Below, in pieces: positions 1 to 7,724 of a stretch of 64,000 nt of DNA (the first letter of the stretch is position 1; the number at the start of each line of letters is the position of its first letter). The position numbers and the translations under genes were made by a program. Origin of the DNA: Rhodospirillaceae bacterium. Its GTDB lineage: Bacteria; Pseudomonadota; Alphaproteobacteria; Rhodospirillales; Casp-alpha2. The DNA is taken from NCBI GenBank assembly GCA_002696205.1, contig NZRL01000132.1:1-64000 (forward strand), written 5' to 3'. The notes under the pieces are model-generated. The model had not been told where the DNA came from. It was given only the letters and a program-made list of their open reading frames with translations, and did not search any database.

Positions 1-1
1 C

Positions 2-577
2 CCAGCCCCCCCCGCCGCCCCGGCGACCGACAAGACCATGCAGAACGGGCCGAAGGAATTGGCCTACGGCCTGCGGTTTCTCAAGGAACGCATGTATCCC
101 CGCGCCATCGCCCATCTGACGGCGGCGATTCGGACGCGGTCGCTGGAACCCAAATTGCTGTCCGACGCCCATTACTTCCGGGGCCGCGCCCTGACCCGGA
201 CGCAACGCCCGGGACTGGCGCTGGACGATTTCACCCGCGCGGTCACCTATTGGCCGGAAAACGTCAAGGCGCTGCGCGTGCGCTGCCGTCAACTGACCCT
301 GATGAAGGAATTCGACAAGGCGCAAGAGGACTGCGACCAGGCGGTCCTGCTGGCGCCGGAGGATTGGCGCGGCTGGTTCACACGCGGCCTTCTGCGCAAG
401 GAGACGAAGCAACGCGACCTCGCGGAAACCGATTTCTCGGCCGCTCAGATGCGTATGCCCGACGGCATGGAAACATTTCCCGCCGTCGCCCGCCAATTGC
501 GCGAATTCGATCTTCTGGAAGACCCCGACGCCTGGCGAAACGACCCCAACGCCCAGCCGCAGTGGACCGAGGACTGA
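2..577 (+). CDS. TPR-repeat protein, 5' end cut by the window edge
   Basis: The frame is open from the first bases of the window. The codons before Met38 read as a Pro/Ala-rich linker (PAPPAAPATDKT), so the true start probably lies upstream and Met38 is internal. The visible part has helical TPR-like repeats, for example around AHYFRGRALTRTQRPGLALDDF and the following DFTRAVTYWPENVKAL unit, each with alternating small and aromatic residues. TPRs usually mediate protein-protein contacts; no enzyme motif is visible. The C-terminus is acidic and Pro-rich. The next gene starts 120 bp downstream on the same strand. Partner and role are unknown. Confidence 0.8.
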   Translation, partial: PAPPAAPATDKTMQNGPKELAYGLRFLKERMYPRAIAHLTAAIRTRSLEPKLLSDAHYFRGRALTRTQRPGLALDDFTRAVTYWPENVKALRVRCRQLTLMKEFDKAQEDCDQAVLLAPEDWRGWFTRGLLRKETKQRDLAETDFSAAQMRMPDGMETFPAVARQLREFDLLEDPDAWRNDPNAQPQWTED

Positions 578-696
578 GCCTTCGCCCGGCACCGCAATCG
601 CCCGCTTTCCTTCCCCCGCCCAATCCGCTACACCGGGCCCCGCCCGATCGTTTCACGATCCCTTCTCCGAAGACTCCAGGAGCCGACGACACGACC

Positions 697-1164
697 ATGG
701 ACGCACTCTATTTCGAGGACTTCACCCCCGGCCGCAGGTTCAAAACCCGCGGCATGACCCTGACCGAGGCCCAGATCATGGACTTCGCCTGGCAGTGGGA
801 CCCGCAGCCGTTCCATGTCGATGCCGAAGCCGCCGCCGCCAGCCCCTTCGGCGGCATTATCGGATCGGGCTTTCAGACCCTGCTGGTCGCCTTTCGCCTG
901 TGGTTCCAGGAAAACATCATGAACGAAGCCTCCATGGGCTCGCCGGGCCTGGACGAAGTCCGTTGGCTCAAACCGGTGCGCCCGGGCGATACCCTGCATG
1001 TCGAGGCCGAAGTCATGGAATCCCGGGCCTCCGATTCCAAGCCCGACCGCGGGTATTCGAAGATCAAATACGCCGTCGTCAATCAGCAGGGCGAAACGGT
1101 CATGACCTTCCTCGCCAATCACATCTTCGCCCGTCATCCCGCCGGCGACGACCGGCGGATTTAA
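697..1164 (+). CDS. MaoC-like (hot-dog fold) hydratase
   Basis: 155 aa, the usual size for single-domain MaoC/R-specific enoyl-CoA hydratases. The hydratase signature is recognisable: a DFAWQWDPQPFHVD segment (Asp and His in the D-x5-H style motif of this family) followed by FGGIIGSGFQTL. These enzymes hydrate 2-enoyl-CoA thioesters in fatty-acid or related acyl-CoA metabolism, in the cytoplasm. The substrate cannot be told from sequence. Met at 697 was chosen because homology begins immediately after it; the longer open frame upstream only overlaps the TPR gene out of frame. Confidence 0.85.
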   Translation: MDALYFEDFTPGRRFKTRGMTLTEAQIMDFAWQWDPQPFHVDAEAAAASPFGGIIGSGFQTLLVAFRLWFQENIMNEASMGSPGLDEVRWLKPVRPGDTLHVEAEVMESRASDSKPDRGYSKIKYAVVNQQGETVMTFLANHIFARHPAGDDRRI

Positions 1165-1241
1165 CCCGGCCCTGACCGACGCGAAAAACCATCCGCAAGC
1201 GACAATTGAACTTTCCTGCTTGAGACGCCATCATCCGACCC

Positions 1242-2096
1242 ATGGAAAAAATATCCGAGAACAAATCCTTCGGCGGCCTGCAAACGGTCTGGGAACATCA
1301 ATCCGACATCTGCAGCTGCCCCATGCGGTTCGCGGTCTATACCCCGCCGGCCCTGGCCGACGGTTCCGCCGACAAGCCGGTGCCGGTGCTGTGGTGGTTG
1401 TCCGGCCTGACCTGCACGGAAGAGAATTTCACCGTCAAATCCGGGTTCCAGCGGTATGCCGCCGAACACGGCCTGATGGTGGTGGCCCCCGACACCAGCC
1501 CGCGCGGCACGGACCTTCCCGGTGAGCATGACGCCTACGATTTCGGCTCGGGCGCCGGATTCTACGTCAACGCCACGCAATCGCCCTGGCTTGAGCACTA
1601 CAACATGTACAGCTACGTGACCGAGGAACTGCCCGACGTCGTGTTCAACGGCATCGGCGGCGGCGACCGCGAACGGCAGGGCATCTTCGGCCATTCCATG
1701 GGCGGGCACGGGGCGCTGGTCATCGCGCTGCGCGAACGCCGGGCCTTCAAATCGTTGAGCGCCTTCTCCCCCATCGTCGCGCCGTCCGGCGTGCCCTGGG
1801 GGGAAAAGGCGTTTTCCGGATACCTCGGCGACAACGTCGACGCGTGGAAGGAATTCGACGCCACGGAACTGGTTAAATCCGGCCATTATTTCGCCGGCGA
1901 TATCCTGATCGATCAGGGCACCGCCGACCAATTCCTGGACGAACAGTTGAAACCGCATCTGTTCGAGGCGGCCTGCAAGGAAGTCGATCAGCCCTGCACG
2001 ATCCGCATGCAGGACGGCTACGACCATTCCTATTTCTTCATCGCCAGCTTCATGGCCGACCACATGGCGCATCACGCCAAGGCGCTGAACGGCTAA
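1242..2096 (+). CDS. fghA: S-formylglutathione hydrolase
   Basis: 284 aa, matching the esterase D/FghA family. It hydrolyses S-formylglutathione to formate and glutathione, the last step of glutathione-dependent formaldehyde detoxification. The nucleophile motif GHSMGGHG places the catalytic Ser at about residue 152, with YDHSYFF near residue 262 giving the His. The N-terminal LSGLTCTEENF stretch (about residues 65-75) is typical of the family. No glutathione-dependent formaldehyde dehydrogenase is visible next to it. It starts 77 bp after the MaoC gene. Confidence 0.95.
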   Translation: MEKISENKSFGGLQTVWEHQSDICSCPMRFAVYTPPALADGSADKPVPVLWWLSGLTCTEENFTVKSGFQRYAAEHGLMVVAPDTSPRGTDLPGEHDAYDFGSGAGFYVNATQSPWLEHYNMYSYVTEELPDVVFNGIGGGDRERQGIFGHSMGGHGALVIALRERRAFKSLSAFSPIVAPSGVPWGEKAFSGYLGDNVDAWKEFDATELVKSGHYFAGDILIDQGTADQFLDEQLKPHLFEAACKEVDQPCTIRMQDGYDHSYFFIASFMADHMAHHAKALNG

Positions 2097-2139
2097 GCGC
2101 GCCGGCACTCCTTGCCTTTCGTAAAGACGCCCGATTTCC

Positions 2140-2170
2140 AAAGAAAAAGGCCGGCCCAACCGGACCGGCC
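2140..2170 (-). terminator. Rho-independent terminator reading leftwards
   Basis: On the minus strand a GC-rich hairpin (arms GGCCGG at 2165-2170 and CCGGCC at 2149-2154, loop about 10 nt) is followed by TTTTTCTTT (2140-2148). It would end a leftward transcript coming from the candidate RNA and possibly tRNA-Gly. It also lies 43 bp past the fghA stop, but the T-run is only on the minus strand. Confidence 0.7.
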
Positions 2171-2320
2171 CGAGTTCAGGGAGGAGGGAAGCCGTGGACC
2201 GGGCGCTTCGGCCCGATCATTTGGCTGTGGTCGTCTGGCGGATGGCGCGAAAATGAGGTTCCGTCGCCTAAGCTGTTGTCCCAGCAGCTGAATCCGCAGA
2301 CGCCACACGTAAAACCTACC
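2140..2320 (-). ncRNA. Candidate structured small RNA
   Basis: No convincing protein is encoded between fghA and tRNA-Gly, yet the minus strand is rich in complementary segments. A long stem pairs 2293-2306 with 2227-2242 (GUGG, CGUCUG and CGGA blocks interrupted by single-base bulges). It encloses a smaller hairpin (AGCTG 2271-2275 with CAGCT 2285-2289). Downstream follow a second hairpin at 2197-2218 with 8-bp arms including one G-U pair, then the terminator at 2140-2170. The layout resembles a bacterial sRNA of roughly 150-190 nt. I could not match it to tmRNA, SRP RNA, RNase P or a remembered 6S sequence. The 5' end is a guess. Confidence 0.45.
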
Positions 2321-2456
2321 ACCCCCACAACCAAAAACAAGATGACCAAAAGTCATATAACCGTAGGTAATAGGTTGCGGTTTTTCACCCAGAACACGAA
2401 CCCGCGGAATTCCGCGGGAAAGTGAACCGTTCGGCCATCCGTCGCATTTTGAAAGG

Positions 2457-2530
2457 TGGAGCGGGTAGCGGGAATCGAACCCGCACGTCCAGCTTGGGAA
2501 GCTGGCAGGCTACCACTACATCATACCCGC
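2457..2530 (-). tRNA. tRNA-Gly (CCC)
   Basis: The reverse complement folds as a cloverleaf. The acceptor arms GCGGGTA and TACCCGC pair, the anticodon stem is CCAGC/GCTGG around loop TTCCCAA (anticodon CCC), and the T-arm is CGGGTTCGATTCCCG. The discriminator is T and CCA is encoded (2457-2459). It reads glycine GGG codons. It sits upstream of the candidate small RNA on the same strand. Confidence 0.96.
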
Positions 2531-2700
2531 CTGGCCCCGCTCTATAGGTCATTGGCCGGGCGGACGCAAGACGGCCCGATACGGCAAACCACACGGACGC
2601 CTCACAAAAATGTTTATGGCCCGTGCGGCGGCACCTCGGCTAAAGGTCATGCTTGGATGTTTTCGACACACCGGCCCCGCCACCGCAGGAAGGACACCCC

Positions 2701-3660
2701 ATGCAAGAGGTGACGACAGCTGATCCCGTTGGGCTCGATCCCCGCAAATTCCGCGACCCGGCGACGACCGCCAAGGGCGAGGTCCGCGCCGTGGTGCCGT
2801 TGGACGGCCTGTCGACGCTTTGGATCAACACGGGATCTCTCTGCAACATCGAATGCGCCGGCTGTTACATCGAGAGCAGCCCGAAAAACGACCGCCTGGC
2901 CTATATCTCCCGCGCCGAAGTCGCCGCCTTCCTGGACGAGATCGAACGGGATCACCTGGGCACGCAGGAGATCGGTTTCACCGGCGGCGAGCCCTTCATG
3001 AACAAGGATATGGCCGTGATGGCGGGCGATGCATTGGCGCGCGGGTTTCGCGTGCTGATCCTGAGCAACGCCATGAAACCCCTGTGGCACAACCGGGCGG
3101 CCATTGCCGATTTGCGCGCCCGCCACGGCGACGCCCTGGCGATTCGCGTCTCCGTCGATCATTTCACCCCGGAAGGGCATGAAGCGATCCGGGGCAAGGA
3201 CACCTGGGCCCCGATGATCCGGGGTTTGGCCTGGCTCGCCCGTGAAGGGGTCAACCTTTCCGTCGCCGCCCGCCAACCGATCGGCGAGAGCGAGACCCAG
3301 ACCCGGGCCGGGTTCAAAGCCCTGTTCTCCGCCGAAGGCATCGACCTGGACGCCGCCTCCGCGACCGACCTGGTGATTTTCCCGGACATGGACGCGGCCC
3401 GAGACGTGCCGGAAATCACCGAGGCCTGCTGGGGCATCCTGGGCATCGATCCGGGGGCGATGATGTGCGCGTCGTCGCGCATGGTGGTCAAGCGCAAGGA
3501 TGCGGCCGCCCCCGTGGTTCTGCCCTGCACGCTTCTGCCTTACGACCCGCAATTCGAAATGGGGCCCACGCTCGGCGATGCCGGCGGGCCGGTCGCCCTC
3601 AACCATCCCCATTGCGCCACCTTCTGCGTGCTCGGCGGCGCCAGTTGTTCCGGAGGCTGA
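2701..3660 (+). CDS. Radical SAM protein, inositol-phosphate locus
   Basis: 319 aa from the Met at 2701; an upstream in-frame Met at 2653 gives a Pro-rich, unlikely extension. The cluster-binding motif CNIECAGC (CX3CX2C, residues 48-55) is followed by FTGGEPF, the usual GGE SAM-amine motif, so a [4Fe-4S]-SAM radical enzyme is well supported. The C-terminus carries a further Cys series (a CTLLPYD segment, then HPHCATFC and GASC), suggesting an auxiliary cluster or substrate-binding site. Its gene ends 5 bp before the metallophosphoesterase gene, so co-transcription is likely. The reaction is unknown; the context suggests modification of an inositol phosphate, a lipid head group or a partner protein. 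Confidence 0.88.
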   Translation: MQEVTTADPVGLDPRKFRDPATTAKGEVRAVVPLDGLSTLWINTGSLCNIECAGCYIESSPKNDRLAYISRAEVAAFLDEIERDHLGTQEIGFTGGEPFMNKDMAVMAGDALARGFRVLILSNAMKPLWHNRAAIADLRARHGDALAIRVSVDHFTPEGHEAIRGKDTWAPMIRGLAWLAREGVNLSVAARQPIGESETQTRAGFKALFSAEGIDLDAASATDLVIFPDMDAARDVPEITEACWGILGIDPGAMMCASSRMVVKRKDAAAPVVLPCTLLPYDPQFEMGPTLGDAGGPVALNHPHCATFCVLGGASCSGG

Positions 3661-3665
3661 CCCCC

Positions 3666-4574
3666 ATGACCCCATCCATCGACATCGGCCACATCGCCCG
3701 CCCACGCCTGGACCTGGGGCCGCTCGACGGCCCGGTGCTGCTGTTCGGCGGCCCCTACAGCAATCTTCAGGCGACCGAGGCCCTGCGTGCCGAGGCGGAA
3801 CGCCTGGGCATCCCCCCGTCGCATGTGATCTGCACCGGCGACGTCGTCGCCTATTGCGGCGACCCGGACGCGACCATCGACGCAATCCGCGACTGGGGTT
3901 GCGCCGTCGCCATGGGCAATTGCGAAGAGGCCTTGGGCGAAGGCGGCGAGGACTGCCGCTGCGGCTTCGAGAAGGGATCGCAATGCGATCTTTTGTCCGT
4001 GCGCTGGTTCGCTCATGCTTCGGCCCGGGTTTCGGCGGACCAGAAAGCCTGGATGGCGGCCCTGCCCCACCCCGTGACCTTCGAATTGGCGGGGGCGCGG
4101 GTCGCCGTGGTGCATGGCCATTCCCGGGACATTTCCGAATGGGTCTTCGCCTCGACCCCGGAAGCGAAAAAGCGTGTCGCGCTGGATGACCTGGACGCCG
4201 ACATCGTGGTTGCCGGCCATTCCGGCCTGCCGTTCACCCAGGTCCTGGCCGATGGGCGCATGTGGCACAACCCGGGGGTCATCGGGGTGCCCGCCAACGA
4301 CGGCACGCCACGGGTCTGGTATTCGATCATGGAGCCGGGCGCGAATGGAGTGACCGTGCGCCACCTGGCGCTGGATTACGATTTCGAAGGGGCGCGCGCC
4401 CGCATGATCGCGGAAGACCTGCCCGACGCCTACCGCAAGACCCTGGCCGACGGCCTGTGGCCCAACCTGGACGTTCTGCCGACGGCGGAAAGCGAAGCCA
4501 CCGGCCAGGCGATCGGCGAAACCGCCGTGACTTGGTCAAATCCCTTGCACGCCATGGAACGGCGGGTACAGTAG
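3666..4574 (+). CDS. Metallophosphoesterase-like protein with altered metal-site motifs
   Basis: 302 aa with the calcineurin-like phosphoesterase scaffold. Motif II is GDVVAYCGDP (58-67), motif III GNCEE (84-88), motif IV VHGH (149-152) and motif V AGHSGLPF (183-190). Two classical motifs deviate. Motif I, normally D-x-H-G-N, reads GGPYSN (28-33), and motif III, normally GNHD/E, reads GNCE, so the usual motif I Asp and His and the catalytic His are missing. A Cys cluster (about 64, 86, 97, 99, 107) could form another metal site. It starts 5 bp after the radical SAM gene and ends 8 bp before the CDP-alcohol phosphotransferase gene. A phosphatase acting on a phospho-inositol product is inferred from context. 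Confidence 0.82.
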   Translation: MTPSIDIGHIARPRLDLGPLDGPVLLFGGPYSNLQATEALRAEAERLGIPPSHVICTGDVVAYCGDPDATIDAIRDWGCAVAMGNCEEALGEGGEDCRCGFEKGSQCDLLSVRWFAHASARVSADQKAWMAALPHPVTFELAGARVAVVHGHSRDISEWVFASTPEAKKRVALDDLDADIVVAGHSGLPFTQVLADGRMWHNPGVIGVPANDGTPRVWYSIMEPGANGVTVRHLALDYDFEGARARMIAEDLPDAYRKTLADGLWPNLDVLPTAESEATGQAIGETAVTWSNPLHAMERRVQ

Positions 4575-4582
4575 CGCCCCAA

Positions 4583-5671
4583 ATGGCGCCCTCATCTTCC
4601 CCGGCGGCCTCCGGCGCACCCGGGCCCGCCCCCCTCCTCCACATCGATGCCCGCGCGGATCGGCTGGGCCCGGTTGATCCCGGCCAAAAAATTCTCGGGC
4701 TGACCGTGTTGAAGCGTCTTGTGCTCGCCGCCAAGAAGGGCGGGTTCGGCACCGTGCAGGTCGCGGGGGACGCCGCATTGAAGCCGCTCCTGGACGGCAC
4801 GGACGCCGCCCTGGTCGCGCCGGACACGCCGCCGCCGCCAGGTGCCGCCACCGCCCCGGCGAGCCTCTTGGGAGAGGTCGGATGGCTTGCCGAACTGGCC
4901 GCCCGTCCCGGCGACGTAGAAGAGACCGTGTTTCAGACTCCGCCCCTGGATCTCGCCCATGACCCGGACACCCGCCGGGCGGAACAACGCCTGCTGGGCG
5001 CCCTGGTCAAAGAGACCGACGGATTCATGTCGCGCCGGTTTGCCCGACCACTGTCCCTGCGCCTGTCGCGGATACTGTCCCGGTGCGGCGTGACGCCAAA
5101 TCAAATGACCCTGGTCAGCACCGCGATCGGCGTTTCGGCGGCCCCGTTTTTCCTGTCGCCCAGCCCGCTTATGCAATCCATCGGCGGCTTGCTGTTCGTG
5201 GTGCATTCGGTGGTCGACGGCTGCGACGGGGAACTGGCGCGGTTGAGCTTCCGGGAATCGCGGCTGGGCGGCCTGCTGGATTTCTGGGGAGACAATCTGG
5301 TCCATGTCGCCGTGTTCGCGGCCATGGGCCTGGGATGGGCGATGGCGATCGACGCCGTCTGGCCGCTCTATCTGACGGCCCTCGCCCTGATCGGGACCGG
5401 CGGGTCGGCGGCGGCGGTCTATTGGTTCACCTTGCGTGAAAAGTCCGCCGCGGGGCCGGTCTATACGTCGGTGTCCAGCGGCCCGCCCGACCGCCTGTCG
5501 AAGCAGTTGGACGCCCTGTCGCGGCGGGATTTCATTTACCTGGTCTTCGTCCTGTCCCTGTTCGGGAAGGCGGCCTGGTTCCTTGCCCTCACGGCCGTGG
5601 GGGCACCGGTGTTCCTGATCCTCGTGCTGGTTCTCGCGGCGAAGAAGCGCCGCACTGCACAGACAGCCTAG
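4583..5671 (+). CDS. CDP-alcohol phosphotransferase, DIPP-synthase-like, with N-terminal extra domain
   Basis: 362 aa integral membrane protein. The complete CDP-alcohol phosphotransferase signature DGx2ARx8Gx3Dx3D is at residues 215-237 (DGELAR, then G229, D233, D237), preceded by a DGFMSRRFARPLS...TPNQ stretch (147-174) like that of di-myo-inositol-phosphate-phosphate synthases. Several hydrophobic segments follow. Residues about 15-140 form a soluble region resembling a shortened, signature-less nucleotidyltransferase (GQKILGLTVLKRLVLAA). Such enzymes transfer a phospho-alcohol from a CDP-alcohol to an acceptor hydroxyl. Start at 4583 follows the previous stop by 8 bp; the longer frame only shadows the phosphoesterase gene. 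The 3' end overlaps the convergent fusion gene by 4 bp. The CDP-inositol donor is inferred from that fusion. Confidence 0.9.
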   Translation: MAPSSSPAASGAPGPAPLLHIDARADRLGPVDPGQKILGLTVLKRLVLAAKKGGFGTVQVAGDAALKPLLDGTDAALVAPDTPPPPGAATAPASLLGEVGWLAELAARPGDVEETVFQTPPLDLAHDPDTRRAEQRLLGALVKETDGFMSRRFARPLSLRLSRILSRCGVTPNQMTLVSTAIGVSAAPFFLSPSPLMQSIGGLLFVVHSVVDGCDGELARLSFRESRLGGLLDFWGDNLVHVAVFAAMGLGWAMAIDAVWPLYLTALALIGTGGSAAAVYWFTLREKSAAGPVYTSVSSGPPDRLSKQLDALSRRDFIYLVFVLSLFGKAAWFLALTAVGAPVFLILVLVLAAKKRRTAQTA

Positions 5672-7557
5672 GCGATATTCCGCAACGCGCCGCGCAGGCG
5701 GCTTTCGGCAATGGCCAGGGCCTCGGGCGTGTCCACATCGAGCCACCAATTCCCGGTGACGTCGCAGACCGTCGCACGGCCTTCTTTCGCCAATTCCCGA
5801 AGCCCGTCGGCCAGGCCGTGGCGGCCTTCGGCGGCGGCCCGCCGCAGACCGTCGAACAGACCGTCCGTGCAATACATGACGCCCGTGTCGGCGGCATCCC
5901 ACTGGTCCAGTTCCTTGGAAATCTCCGTGATCGCGGCGTCGTTCAGGCGCACCTTCATCACGTCGTCCATGTCGAAGATTTCGGATTTGTCGCGATCGAC
6001 GGCCAGAACCATGCCCCCCGCCGCCGGTGCGTTCCCGGCCAACGTCAATGGCAGGCCCGCATCGTACAGATGATCGCACATGGTCAGGATAAAGGGCTCA
6101 CCGGCAAGCGCCTCGGCGGCGGCCAGGGTGCTGGCGCCGTTGCCTTTTGCCCAATCGTCACCAGCGACGAAGGTCATCGGCGCGATGCCCAGGCGTTGGG
6201 TCAGCGAATTGAAATAACTCCGCACCATGTCGGCCTCATGGCCGAGAGAGACCACGAACCGTTCGATGCCCAGGGAACTCCGAAGCGCCGTCACGATGCG
6301 TTCGCCCAAGGTGATGCCCGCGACGGGAACCAGCGGCTTGGGCAGGCTGGCATTCGGAAACAGGCGCGAGCCCATTCCCGCGGCCAGGATCAGCGCCGTT
6401 TTGGGCGCGGCGGCGGGCACCGACACGTCGGCCGCATGACCATCGCCGGCCTGCGGCGTCGCGGCCTTGGCCGTGCCGCCGGCGATGAAGGCATTGGTCA
6501 ATTCGCGCGCCATGGAATCGCGCATCTGCACGGGCGGGCTTTTCATGTAATAGGCCGAGGGCGCTTCCAACGGGCCGCCGACACCTCTTTCCAGGCCCAG
6601 CTTGGCGCAGCGAATGGCGTCGATCACGACACCGGCACTGTTCGGCGAATCCTGCACCGACAGACGCACTTCCATTTCCATGGGAACGTCGCCGAAGCCG
6701 CGGCCTTCCATGCGGATGAACGCGACCTTGTTGTCGTTCTGCCAGGGCACGTAATCCGACGGCCCGATATGGATGTTGTTGCTGTCGATGGGCACATCCA
6801 ACTGCGACGTCACGGATTGGGTTTTGGATTTCTTCTTCGACTTCAGGCGCGAATGCTGAAGCATGTTGAGGAAATCCGTGTTGCCACCCGTATTCAGCTG
6901 ATAGGTGCGGTCGATGGACACGCCCCGGTCACCGAACAGACGCGTCAGCTGGCGATGAACGATGGTCGCGCCGACCTGGCTTTTGATGTCGTCCCCGACG
7001 ATCGGCACACCGGCCTGACGGAAGCGGTTCGCCCAGTCCGGGTCGGTGGCGATGAACACCGGCACGCAGTTGACCATGGCGACACCCGCGTCCAGACAAG
7101 CCTGGGCGTAATGCTTGACCGCCTGTTCCGAGCCCACAGGCAGATAACAGACGAGAACCTCCGCCCCGGTATCGCGAAGCGCTTGGGCGACGTCTTCCGG
7201 TTCCTGATCGGCGGCGCGGAACGCACGGTCGTCTTCATAATCGCCCATGTGATCGGCGATACCGTCGAGCACCGGGCCCATACGGACCATGACGTCCGAT
7301 ACGGGCAGGGCCCGTTGAAACACCGTCGTGCAATTGGGTTTTTCGAAGATCGCCTTTTCCACGGGCAGGCCGACCTTGCGGCGGTCGATATCGAAGGCGC
7401 AGACGACCTGAATGTCCGTCGCACCCCAGCCGCCGACGTCCGGATGCATCAGCCCCGCGTGTTCGTCGCCGTTACCCCGCCGATAGAATTCCAACCCCTG
7501 GACCAGTGAACTTGCGCAGTTGCCGACCCCTGCGATCGCGATTTTGATTTTGGCCAT
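5668..7557 (-). CDS. Inositol-3-phosphate synthase fused to an IPCT-like nucleotidyltransferase
   Basis: 629 aa. Residues 1 to about 365 are an archaeal/actinobacterial-type myo-inositol-3-phosphate synthase, with the NAD-binding GVGNCASSL motif near residue 10 and the NTGGNTDFLNML segment, which converts glucose 6-phosphate to inositol 3-phosphate. After a Pro/Ala linker, residues 386-629 are a nucleotidyltransferase with LAAGMGSRL (391-399), PKPLVPVAG and MCDHLYD. The last resembles the MSDHIY-type motif of CTP:inositol-1-phosphate cytidylyltransferase. In hyperthermophiles that transferase is normally fused to the CDP-alcohol enzyme, not to the synthase. The gene converges on the CDP-alcohol phosphotransferase gene. 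CDP-inositol as product is inference; a sugar-1-phosphate substrate is possible. Confidence 0.92.
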   Translation of the reverse strand: MAKIKIAIAGVGNCASSLVQGLEFYRRGNGDEHAGLMHPDVGGWGATDIQVVCAFDIDRRKVGLPVEKAIFEKPNCTTVFQRALPVSDVMVRMGPVLDGIADHMGDYEDDRAFRAADQEPEDVAQALRDTGAEVLVCYLPVGSEQAVKHYAQACLDAGVAMVNCVPVFIATDPDWANRFRQAGVPIVGDDIKSQVGATIVHRQLTRLFGDRGVSIDRTYQLNTGGNTDFLNMLQHSRLKSKKKSKTQSVTSQLDVPIDSNNIHIGPSDYVPWQNDNKVAFIRMEGRGFGDVPMEMEVRLSVQDSPNSAGVVIDAIRCAKLGLERGVGGPLEAPSAYYMKSPPVQMRDSMARELTNAFIAGGTAKAATPQAGDGHAADVSVPAAAPKTALILAAGMGSRLFPNASLPKPLVPVAGITLGERIVTALRSSLGIERFVVSLGHEADMVRSYFNSLTQRLGIAPMTFVAGDDWAKGNGASTLAAAEALAGEPFILTMCDHLYDAGLPLTLAGNAPAAGGMVLAVDRDKSEIFDMDDVMKVRLNDAAITEISKELDQWDAADTGVMYCTDGLFDGLRRAAAEGRHGLADGLRELAKEGRATVCDVTGNWWLDVDTPEALAIAESRLRGALRNIA

Positions 7558-7724
7558 AGTTGTTCGTTTTCACCCTAGGTTTGGTTGGTCCATCGGAGTC
7601 TGCAGGGGGGAGCGGAATACAGACGATTTGCCATGCATATGTAGCACGATTGAAAAAAAATGATTACCCGGAAATGCACACTTGCGCCGCAGGATCAGCC
7701 CTGAGCGGGCATTTCAACGGGCAC

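Noticed and set aside
378-1137. Long antisense open frames over the TPR and MaoC genes
   Set aside because: High GC creates long stop-free frames on the opposite strand. Their translations are Arg/Gly/Ala-rich without family motifs.
2140-2320. tmRNA, SRP RNA or RNase P RNA
   Set aside because: I found no tmRNA tRNA-like domain or tag frame, no SRP GGAAG/GCAG core and no RNase P GAGGAAAGUC-type segment. 6S RNA could be neither confirmed nor excluded.
2093-2356. 87-residue open frame on the minus strand between fghA and tRNA-Gly
   Set aside because: It overlaps stem-forming DNA and a terminator, has no ribosome site and no family-like composition. A structured RNA explains the region better.
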